Shown in pieces: positions 8,969 to 14,997 of a stretch of DNA of 42,284 nt. This stretch comes from Bacteroides sp. (GTDB taxonomy: Bacteria > Bacteroidota > Bacteroidia > Bacteroidales > Muribaculaceae), in contig JAAVDO010000010.1 of the NCBI GenBank assembly GCA_014801735.1, positions 35,983 through 78,266 on the forward strand. Direction: 5' to 3'. Below the pieces are notes generated by a model. It was not told the DNA's origin. It ran no database searches and saw nothing but the letters and a program-made list of their open reading frames with translations. Made by a program: the position numbers and the translations under genes. Numbering within the stretch: the first letter of the stretch is position 1; every line of letters starts with the position of its first letter.

Positions 8969-9718
8969 ATGAAAGGACTAAGAATTATATCGGCTGTAAT
9001 CGCTGCGATTATACTGACATCGTGCACTGCTTCGAGAGTTGGACAAAAGCGGCAGAAATTCTATATCGTCGAAGGATATTTCTTCAATAAGATTCCGGTA
9101 GAATATAATGTTATCAAGGCTACGATAGGAATGAAGACCCATAACGGGGTCCTTGCGGATGGTTTGGTTCTTACAGTACCTCTTGCGGAAGAGGTGAAGG
9201 AGCAGGCTATCTCACCGAAGAAAGTTCCTGATGCGGAGGTTCTTCTCGAAAATTATCAAGAGAGTGTAAAACATCATGCACGCAGTCTGAAGGGCGTAGA
9301 GGATATGCTGAAACCAGGCGATGACTTTCCAAAGTTTGAAGCGTGGGATATCAAAGGCAAAAAATGGAGCAATGCAGATGCCAAAGGTAAGGTAATGGTC
9401 CTGAACTGCTGGTTTACAGGATGCCCTCCTTGCCGCGCAGAGATGCCGGAGCTATCGCAGTGGAAAAACGAGATGCCTGACGTGATGTTTTTCTCATCGA
9501 CATATGAGACGGCCAAAACGGCACGACCAGTTCTTAAGCAGACCGGCTACAACTGGATTCCACTGGTAAATGACACACAGTTCAAAGAATATATAGGGTC
9601 GAGCGGGTATCCGCTGACAATAGTTGTCGACAAAGCAGGAAAAATCGCGCAGATAGAGTATGGTACATCGCCTGAAAAACGCGACAAGCTGAAACAGACG
9701 ATTCAGTCGCTTCGATAA
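8969..9718 (+). CDS. TlpA-like thioredoxin-fold lipoprotein
   Basis: This is a 249-aa exported lipoprotein: hydrophobic signal with lipobox LTSC (C19), then about 100 residues without a recognised domain, then a thioredoxin fold from about residue 110. The active site is WFTGC152-PPC155-R, and the cis-proline loop is GYPLT near the C-terminus. The family (TlpA/ResA-like, AhpC-TSA superfamily) reduces or exchanges disulfides in extracytoplasmic proteins. The CPPC dipeptide and membrane anchoring suggest a reductase facing the periplasm. The N-terminal part may correspond to the DUF4369-like extension seen in Bacteroidetes homologues, but I cannot confirm this. No redox partner is adjacent. It appears monocistronic, followed by a separate promoter at 9776. 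Confidence 0.85.
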   Translation: MKGLRIISAVIAAIILTSCTASRVGQKRQKFYIVEGYFFNKIPVEYNVIKATIGMKTHNGVLADGLVLTVPLAEEVKEQAISPKKVPDAEVLLENYQESVKHHARSLKGVEDMLKPGDDFPKFEAWDIKGKKWSNADAKGKVMVLNCWFTGCPPCRAEMPELSQWKNEMPDVMFFSSTYETAKTARPVLKQTGYNWIPLVNDTQFKEYIGSSGYPLTIVVDKAGKIAQIEYGTSPEKRDKLKQTIQSLR

Positions 9719-9775
9719 ACAGGTGGGGATGAGATTTTTTTAGGGAATAATGGTTGTAAATAAGTTGGAATTTGT

Positions 9776-9783
9776 TAATTTTG
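9776..9783 (+). promoter_or_regulatory. Promoter -7 box directly abutting the DUF3822 start codon
   Basis: TAATTTTG ends 6 nt before the ATG at 9790, and a TTG (9754-9756) lies 19 nt upstream. With usual -7 spacing, transcription would start at or next to the A of that ATG. Confidence 0.6.
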
Positions 9784-9789
9784 CAGAAT

Positions 9790-10623
9790 ATGGCTACCGG
9801 CGTACTTGAAAAAGATCTGATTCCGCAATCACATCTGTGGAAAATGGGACTGGGCATCAATGCCCGGTCGCTGGAGGTCGTATTGTTTCCGCCGGTAGCA
9901 AGCGAACCGATCATTCACAGGAGCATAGCTTTGAATCCGACAGTGCCGACGCTGAGGGCTGTGGAAGATGCTGTGTATGAAAATCCATTGTTGCTCAGTG
10001 AATTCCGAGAAATAGTGTGTGCTATCGAAGGCGATAAATATATGATAGTTCCGCCTGAGGTAGCAAAAGACACGGATTTGTGTGAAAGAGCTTTCGAGAC
10101 ACAGAATCCATCGGAAGAATCAATGCAATTACTTGCATTTGAGACTTCGGCACGGAATGCCTCGGTAGTTACAGCTGTCAGCAGGGATCTGTTCGGCTTT
10201 CTGAAGCGGTCGTTCTATAACACAAGATTTTCACAGCCGATGGTAGAGTTAATCAATCATGTGAGCACACTGTCGGCAGAAGCCGATGGAGCCGTGATGA
10301 TGCTTGTGAGGATCAGAGACGAGAGAATAGATCTGGTGTGTGTAGAGGGCGACAAGCTACTACTTGCCAACAGCTTCCGCATCACGGCTCCTATAGATGC
10401 CGCATACTATATCCTGGCGACGCGGAAGAAGCTCGGTATCAGTCCTGATGGAGCTCTCAGGCTTGCCGGTCCGGTGGAGCAGAGACGTCAAACAGCCGAC
10501 ATATTGCGTCCGTATCTGAGCGACGTGGCAGATCTGCCGCTACCATCAAGGCTATGGCAGTCGGGAGTACCGGCACTCACCGCACCCTTACATTTATTGT
10601 TGTTACCACTGTCATGCGTATAA
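9790..10623 (+). CDS. DUF3822 family protein
   Basis: The 277-aa protein is a Bacteroidetes-specific family (DUF3822) of unknown function. Its fold appears ASKHA/actin-like in layout: an N-terminal GINARSLEVVLF strand, a central EADGAVMMLVRIRDERIDLVCVEGD region, and a C-terminal ILRPYLSD segment. It is almost always found just upstream of rsmD in this phylum, as here. I chose the ATG at 9790. An upstream in-frame TTG exists at 9772 but lies inside the promoter box. An internal ATG at 9844 is an alternative if the mRNA starts at about 9790. Its end overlaps the start of rsmD by 10 nt, indicating translational coupling. Confidence 0.8.
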   Translation: MATGVLEKDLIPQSHLWKMGLGINARSLEVVLFPPVASEPIIHRSIALNPTVPTLRAVEDAVYENPLLLSEFREIVCAIEGDKYMIVPPEVAKDTDLCERAFETQNPSEESMQLLAFETSARNASVVTAVSRDLFGFLKRSFYNTRFSQPMVELINHVSTLSAEADGAVMMLVRIRDERIDLVCVEGDKLLLANSFRITAPIDAAYYILATRKKLGISPDGALRLAGPVEQRRQTADILRPYLSDVADLPLPSRLWQSGVPALTAPLHLLLLPLSCV

Positions 10624-11192
10624 TAAGAGGAAAATATGGTCGACGGCGTTTTGACGTGCCAACAAACATAACGGCACGTCCCACGACTGATTTCGCCCGC
10701 GAAAATATATTCAATGTGATCGAGAATATGATCGATATAGAGGGCATAACAGCACTCGATCTGTTTGCGGGAACCGGGGCCATCACTCTGGAACTGCTGT
10801 CGCGCGGGGCAGCGCATGTGACGTCGGTCGAAAAGGCCGTCACACAGTCACGTTTCATAGAGAAAACCATGAAGACACTCGGCGAGGAGAACCATTCGCT
10901 CGTCAGAGGCGACGCCCTGAGATTCATAGCAGCCGGGCGGGGACGTTATGACTTTATCTTCGCAGATCCACCTTATGATATGCCGGGCTTCGGCGAGATT
11001 CCGGAGAAGATCATCGAGTCGGGTATGCTGAAACCGGGAGGGCTGTTTGTGATGGAACATTCAGGCAAGTATGATTTCTCCGGCCTGAAATATTTTGCGG
11101 GCCATAGAACATATGGTTCGGTGAATTTCAGCCTGTTTGTTGTTCCTGAAGAAGATGGGAAGAGCGATAACGAAAATTCCAATAATCAATAA
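10614..11192 (+). CDS. rsmD: 16S rRNA (guanine(966)-N(2))-methyltransferase
   Basis: The 192-aa protein is a class I SAM-dependent methyltransferase that modifies G966 of 16S rRNA during 30S assembly. The start MRIIRGKYGRRRF matches the RsmD N-terminus, so I chose the ATG at 10614 rather than an upstream in-frame one. Motif I is LDLFAGTGAITLELLSRGA, and the catalytic motif IV is DPPYD in FADPPYDMP. Length is typical. It overlaps the preceding DUF3822 gene by 10 nt and is followed 12 nt later by the DUF805 gene, so all are likely on one transcript. The tail (EEDGKSDNENSNNQ) is polar and probably disordered. Confidence 0.93.
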   Translation: MRIIRGKYGRRRFDVPTNITARPTTDFARENIFNVIENMIDIEGITALDLFAGTGAITLELLSRGAAHVTSVEKAVTQSRFIEKTMKTLGEENHSLVRGDALRFIAAGRGRYDFIFADPPYDMPGFGEIPEKIIESGMLKPGGLFVMEHSGKYDFSGLKYFAGHRTYGSVNFSLFVVPEEDGKSDNENSNNQ

Positions 11193-11204
11193 AACCAAAT
11201 AGAT

Positions 11205-11585
11205 ATGTATCAACGTCAAGTTACTTTCCAGGAAGCTATCGTAAGAGCTATCCAGGGCAATTATTGCAACTTCTCAGGCCGCGCATCGCGTTCAGAATTC
11301 TGGTGGTTTGAGCTTTTCAATCTGCTTGTAAACGTAGCATGCAGCGTGCTGACCGTGGCTTTAGGCGACACAATAGGCACATGTATCAGTACGATAATAG
11401 GTCTGTTGCTGCTGCTTCCTACTCTCGGCCTGATGGCACGCCGCCTTCACGATGTTGGACGGAGTGCCTGGTGGCTGCTTCTTCTGCTTACAGGTATCGG
11501 TGTAATTCTGCTGATAATTTGGGCTATAATGCCGAGCCAGGAGCATCCCAACGAATATGGCGACGAACCCAATATGGTGGCATAA
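11205..11585 (+). CDS. DUF805 family membrane protein
   Basis: This is a 126-aa inner-membrane protein. The N-terminus carries the family motif F-SGRASRSEFWWFELF, followed by about three to four hydrophobic segments (residues about 35-55, 57-75, 88-112) and the RRLHDVGRSAWWLL signature typical of DUF805. A short acidic C-terminal tail (EHPNEYGDEPN) follows. Function is unknown; members have been linked loosely to membrane or phage-related roles without a defined reaction. It sits 12 nt behind rsmD and 24 nt before the GH20 gene, and shares their transcript by position. Confidence 0.85.
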   Translation: MYQRQVTFQEAIVRAIQGNYCNFSGRASRSEFWWFELFNLLVNVACSVLTVALGDTIGTCISTIIGLLLLLPTLGLMARRLHDVGRSAWWLLLLLTGIGVILLIIWAIMPSQEHPNEYGDEPNMVA

Positions 11586-11609
11586 CCTCTTAATAAATCA
11601 ATTAATACC

Positions 11610-13289
11610 ATGATTAAGAAAATTCTTCTGCTTATGGCAGTTGTGGCGTTGAGCTGCAACATAGCCATTGCCGATCGTTTCGTGAATCTGACGCCCACAC
11701 CGGCCAATATGACTGTAGGGCAGGGTGATTTCAAGATTCCTCACGGAATGAAGATCACTACCCGCGGACTGACGCCGGAAATGCAGGCCGAAGTGTCGCG
11801 TTTCGTCAAGGAATTCAACGCCTCGACAGGTCTTGATGTCAGAATGGGCAAGAAGGGTCAGATGGTGATAGGTTCTGATCTGGGTATTGCTCCGGAGGGA
11901 TATAATCTCGACGTGACCTCGCGCGGTATCAATCTCGTTGCAGCTACTCCTGCCGGTCTGTATTATGGTCTTCAGACCATCAAGAAGATCCTTCCCGCCA
12001 ATGTGATGGCCGGAAAGCCCGGCACACCGGAAACGGACTACGTGCTTCCGGAAATGAAGGTCGTAGACGAGCCCGCTTACGGTTATCGCGGTTTCATGCT
12101 CGATGTGAGCCGTCACTTTTTCACCACGGACGAGATCAAGCGTATGCTCGACGTGATGAGCTACTACAAGCTGAACCGTTTCCACTGGCACCTGACCGAT
12201 GATCAGGGCTGGCGTCTGCCCGTCGACAAGTATCCGTTGCTCACCACCGTAGGCGCAACAGCACCCGACGTGCGCATCACCGATATGGAGAAGAAAACAC
12301 AGTATATGGCCGGCAAACCCTACGGCCCCTACAGCTACACCAAGGAAGAGCTGAAGGATATAGTGGAATATGCTGCCCAGCGTCATATCCAGGTAGTTCC
12401 AGAGGTTGACATGCCAGGCCATTTTGTCGCTGCGCTGGTGGCTTATCCCGAATACAGCTGTGATCCCTCGGCCGACCGCAAGGTGTGGACTGACGGAGGT
12501 GTGTCGAAAGATGTGCTGAATGTAGCCAATCCCGATGCAGTGAACTTTGCCGGCGACGTTATCGACGAGCTCGCTGAGATTTTCCCCTATCCGTATATCC
12601 ACATAGGCGGCGATGAGTGCCCGACAGAAGCATGGGAGAACAATGCCGACTGCAAGGCCCTGATGGAGAAGGAAGGACTAACAAACGCACGTCAGCTACA
12701 GAGCCGTTTCATCAAGCAGATGTCGGACCGCGCCGCCACTCACGGCAAGCGTCTATACATGTGGAACGAGGTGCTGACATCGGAAGGTGCTGACACTACC
12801 ATGCTCGGCGATATCGAGGCTTCGATATTCGCATGGTGGCCTGCTGACGAATCGATCAAAAAAGCGACTGCCAACAAACTCCCGGTTGTGTACACACCCT
12901 TCGGCCCCTATTATATCAACCGCCGTCAGACTCCTGACTCGGCTCCCGGAGCAGGAAAGGGCGATGATGACGTGAAGCGTACATACGAGGTGGTGCCTTT
13001 CGCAACAGCTGTTCCGGGATCGGAAGAGTATCACATGGGTGTTCAGGGCACATTCTGGACCGAACACGTGAGTGATCCGGAATATATGGAGCATCTGGCA
13101 CTCCCGCGTCTCATAGCTATAGCCGAGGCCGGTTGGACTCCTCAGTCGAAGAAAAACTTCGCTGACTTCCAGAAGCGTATCACTGCAGATTCAGAGCTTC
13201 TTGATCTGGGCGGATACAAGTACACCAAACTCTACATGCTCGAGCCCGTAGGCAAGTCGACGGGCCCCGACGTTGCAGGTGAGGAGTAA
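11610..13289 (+). CDS. Beta-N-acetylhexosaminidase, GH20
   Basis: The 559-aa secreted enzyme has a signal peptide (MIKKILLLMAVVALSCNIAIA). An N-terminal GH20b alpha/beta domain spans about residues 25-150 (PTPANMTVG...GLYYGLQT). The GH20 barrel starts with YRGFMLDVSRHFF. The catalytic pair D335-E336 in HIGGDECP is the polarising Asp and acid/base Glu of substrate-assisted catalysis. Further GH20 landmarks are FHWHLTDDQGWR, VPEVDMPGH and the tryptophan-rich substrate pocket (FAWWP, QGTFWTE). It removes terminal beta-GlcNAc/GalNAc in the periplasm or outside the cell, for example from mucin or glycosphingolipid-type chains. The exact linkage is not predictable. It is the last gene of the DUF3822-rsmD-DUF805 run, an odd partner for a ribosomal methyltransferase, and ends before a strong hairpin. 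Confidence 0.93.
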   Translation: MIKKILLLMAVVALSCNIAIADRFVNLTPTPANMTVGQGDFKIPHGMKITTRGLTPEMQAEVSRFVKEFNASTGLDVRMGKKGQMVIGSDLGIAPEGYNLDVTSRGINLVAATPAGLYYGLQTIKKILPANVMAGKPGTPETDYVLPEMKVVDEPAYGYRGFMLDVSRHFFTTDEIKRMLDVMSYYKLNRFHWHLTDDQGWRLPVDKYPLLTTVGATAPDVRITDMEKKTQYMAGKPYGPYSYTKEELKDIVEYAAQRHIQVVPEVDMPGHFVAALVAYPEYSCDPSADRKVWTDGGVSKDVLNVANPDAVNFAGDVIDELAEIFPYPYIHIGGDECPTEAWENNADCKALMEKEGLTNARQLQSRFIKQMSDRAATHGKRLYMWNEVLTSEGADTTMLGDIEASIFAWWPADESIKKATANKLPVVYTPFGPYYINRRQTPDSAPGAGKGDDDVKRTYEVVPFATAVPGSEEYHMGVQGTFWTEHVSDPEYMEHLALPRLIAIAEAGWTPQSKKNFADFQKRITADSELLDLGGYKYTKLYMLEPVGKSTGPDVAGEE

Positions 13290-13314
13290 ACACTTGACCA
13301 ACTGAATAAAAGCC

Positions 13315-13357
13315 CCGACGGGACGCCATGCGGAAGTTTCCGCAGGCGCCCCGTCGG
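13315..13357 (+). terminator. Long two-part hairpin between GH20 and the SecB-like gene
   Basis: The outer arms 13315-13327 and 13345-13357 pair over 13 positions with one mismatch. Inside, TGCGGAA (13329-13335) pairs perfectly with TTCCGCA (13338-13344). It lies between convergent genes and probably ends both transcripts, although T-tracts are weak. Confidence 0.65.
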
Positions 13358-13379
13358 CCACTTTATATGGTAAGGGGAT

Positions 13380-13817
13380 TTACACGGGATCAACCGTGTT
13401 AAGATAAAACTCGGAGGGTGTGGTGATAATCTTTGTGAGGTTGACAGGAGGCAATACCGTTTCACGTAGTGCAGAACCTGCCATCTCGCATCTGGCATGA
13501 ATCTCTCCACGGGCCGTTCCGACTGCGATTGTAGCCAGATACTGGAGCGTGTCCGTGTCAATGGTAAGGACGTTATCTTTAATCAGTGATTTAAGGCCAT
13601 TGTCAAGTATCCTGAAATAACATTCCAATGAAAGATCCATCACAGTCTCGTTGTCATCCCGATAATTGTATTCGCTGATGCAGCAAATGACAGACTCATC
13701 GACACTCACCTTAAACTGAAATGAAAGAGAAAACCGAAGACGATCGGTACGGTCTGTGTCTTTCAAATTGAATCGCCCGGTGACAATCTTGTCGATTTTG
13801 TAGTTGAGAATCTTCAT
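13380..13817 (-). CDS. SecB-like chaperone of a toxin-antitoxin-chaperone (CmdC-like) operon
   Basis: The 145-aa protein has the length and strand order of SecB. Beta-rich N-terminal strands (RLRFSLSFQFKVSV; MDLSLECYFRI) are followed by the characteristic helix LQYLATIAVGTARGEIHARC, which corresponds to SecB's YaRe-Isnlv-rg segment. The terminal LPPVNLTKI corresponds to SecB's L-PvNf. SecB-type chaperones hold unfolded proteins; in toxin-antitoxin-chaperone operons they fold or protect an otherwise unstable antitoxin. It is the third gene of a minus-strand operon, its ATG overlapping the antitoxin TGA by 1 nt (TGATG). The assignment rests on these motifs and the operon, not on a search. A housekeeping SecB role is unlikely given the gene context and base composition. 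Confidence 0.7.
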   Translation of the reverse strand: MKILNYKIDKIVTGRFNLKDTDRTDRLRFSLSFQFKVSVDESVICCISEYNYRDDNETVMDLSLECYFRILDNGLKSLIKDNVLTIDTDTLQYLATIAVGTARGEIHARCEMAGSALRETVLPPVNLTKIITTPSEFYLNTVDPV

Positions 13818-14161
13818 CAGGCAGCGATTTTTATCTTTTTGGGGAGCTGTCCTTTGTTTGCCGATTCCGTTTCAAGCGACATAACAAGATCCGATTTCTC
13901 ATAATTGGATTCCGTGTCAGCAAACGAAAGTTGTTGGTAACAATAGCCTCCAGCGGAAAGATGCTTATTGGAATAAGTATATCTGTTAGAGACGGGAGGC
14001 TGAGAATAGATATACTCATTGCTAAAGCCTGCAAGATACTCCTCAAGCGAGACATCACCATCAATCACTACCGAAAAAGCGGCGTTGACCTCTGCCAAAG
14101 CCTTCTCATCGGCAGACTTGAAGAAATCGTCTATTCCTTTTATGATATCCTTGGAGTCCAT
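13817..14161 (-). CDS. Putative antitoxin, middle gene of the tripartite operon (CmdA-like position)
   Basis: This 114-aa acidic protein has no family I recognise. The N-terminus is helical and charged (IIKGIDDFFKSADEKALAEVNAAF), followed by GDVSLEEYLAGF. The second half is Tyr/Ser-rich and looks poorly structured, ending in a basic tail KGQLPKKIKIAA. In chaperone-controlled toxin-antitoxin modules the antitoxin carries a disordered C-terminal chaperone-dependence segment, and this layout fits. It overlaps the toxin gene by 22 nt upstream and the SecB-like gene by 1 nt downstream, so the three products would be translationally coupled. The antitoxin role is inferred from position and size only. 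No DNA-binding motif is evident. Confidence 0.6.
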   Translation of the reverse strand: MDSKDIIKGIDDFFKSADEKALAEVNAAFSVVIDGDVSLEEYLAGFSNEYIYSQPPVSNRYTYSNKHLSAGGYCYQQLSFADTESNYEKSDLVMSLETESANKGQLPKKIKIAA

Positions 14162-14751
14162 GGGTTATTGTTTTTATCGAAGTAACGGGTGTTTTGCAAA
14201 TTTAGTTCTTTTTTGTCGTAAAAACAAATGATTATCTCCGGGTCGAGCAGCATATCGGAATTCGGAAGATGATTGTAAGCAACAAAATTACCGTTGCGTT
14301 TTACATTCAGCGCCCTGATAATTGTGAATGGCCACGCCGCAGGTTGATATTTTGCAATTGTCTGCATGACTTTAAAGAAAGCTCCGACTTTTAAGCCTGC
14401 ATCCCTTTTCTTCAGGTATTCATAGGCATCAATAAATATCCTCAGATCTTCCCTTGAACCAACCATATCAAGAAATTTGTCTCCGCTGAGAACCATATCA
14501 GCCTCAAGGATAAGATATTTGCCATTGTAGTGGCTGGTGCCCCATTTATGAGCTCGTCCGATATTATGATCCCAGAAATAATAGCCTTCTCCCAAGAATT
14601 GATATCTCGGTTCTTCTCCATTCATCTTAGATGCCTGTTCTTCTGCAGCGGTCGGGTTCTTTGCACGAAAAGGTGCATCCTTTTCAATGAATTTCGGGGG
14701 ATCGTATCGAAAGACGTGTTGTCCAACGGTATTGATGATATTCTTACTCAT
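14140..14751 (-). CDS. ADP-ribosyltransferase-like toxin (CmdT-like) of the tripartite operon
   Basis: This 203-aa cytoplasmic protein has at residues 52-71 the segment FLGEGYYFWDHNIGRAHKWG. It resembles the FG-GFYxT-x-A-xWA motif of DUF3990-type and other small ADP-ribosyltransferase toxins. Candidate NAD-site residues are H12 or R15 near the N-terminus, Y57/Y58 in the central motif and E172 before the last strand (EIIICFYD). These are guesses from spacing. Such enzymes transfer ADP-ribose from NAD+ to proteins or nucleic acids; CmdT modifies mRNA. It is the first gene of a three-gene overlapping set and is followed by an antitoxin-like and a SecB-like gene. The coding sequence is visibly A+T-rich (38% G+C in the 60 bases 14341-14400) compared with flanking genes. 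No promoter box is evident between ffs and the ATG. Confidence 0.65.
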   Translation of the reverse strand: MSKNIINTVGQHVFRYDPPKFIEKDAPFRAKNPTAAEEQASKMNGEEPRYQFLGEGYYFWDHNIGRAHKWGTSHYNGKYLILEADMVLSGDKFLDMVGSREDLRIFIDAYEYLKKRDAGLKVGAFFKVMQTIAKYQPAAWPFTIIRALNVKRNGNFVAYNHLPNSDMLLDPEIIICFYDKKELNLQNTRYFDKNNNPWTPRIS

Positions 14752-14783
14752 CCTTTTTGAGGGTTTGGAGAGGTAGGGGTATG

Positions 14784-14885
14784 AAAAAAGGGTAAGCTAA
14801 CTACATCGCACCGCTCAACCCGGTACCGCTGCTTCGATCAAGACCTGACGGAGTTCCCGGGGAGCTAGTCGTGTAGGACTTACCC
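14784..14885 (-). ncRNA. ffs: Bacterial small SRP RNA (4.5S-like)
   Basis: Read on the minus strand, the core is CGTCAGGTC-TTGATC-GAAGCAGCGG. It aligns without gaps to the conserved SRP helix-8 segment of E. coli 4.5S RNA (GTCAGGTC, six bases, GAAGCAGC). Flanking arms pair as expected for one long hairpin: 5' GGGTAAG with 3' CTTACCC, CTACA with TGTAG, and CCCGG with CCGGG. The last pairing is followed by TTTTTT, making the RNA its own terminator. A TACCTTTG promoter box lies 6 nt upstream. The RNA binds Ffh to target nascent membrane proteins. The distal loop is TTGATC rather than the classical C-GGAA-G. Confidence 0.9.
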
Positions 14886-14890
14886 GACGA

Positions 14891-14898
14891 CAAAGGTA
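14891..14898 (-). promoter_or_regulatory. Promoter -7 box for ffs
   Basis: The minus strand reads TACCTTTG, matching TAnnTTTG, just upstream of the GGGTAAG 5' end of the SRP RNA. It may also supply read-through transcription to the toxin operon. Confidence 0.7.
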
Positions 14899-14955
14899 AG
14901 GAGAAATTCTGAACTGTGCAAGAAAACGGCCTAAAACATGAAGGAAAGAAAAAAG

Positions 14956-14976
14956 AAAGGCGCCATCGGCGCCTTT
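14956..14976 (-). terminator. Intrinsic terminator of the GH84 gene
   Basis: AAAGGCGCC-(3 nt)-GGCGCCTTT is a perfect 9-bp stem followed on the minus strand by CTTTTTTCTTTCC. It lies 22 nt behind the GH84 stop. Confidence 0.85.
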
Positions 14977-14997
14977 CTCGGTAAGGGTAAACCAGAG

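Noticed and set aside
11598..12602. 334-aa open frame on the minus strand
   Set aside because: Antisense to the GH20 gene; no recognisable domain and no start context.
13380..13817. Housekeeping SecB
   Set aside because: It is embedded in an overlapping A+T-rich operon with a toxin-like gene, not near secretion genes, and diverges strongly outside the SecB core motifs.
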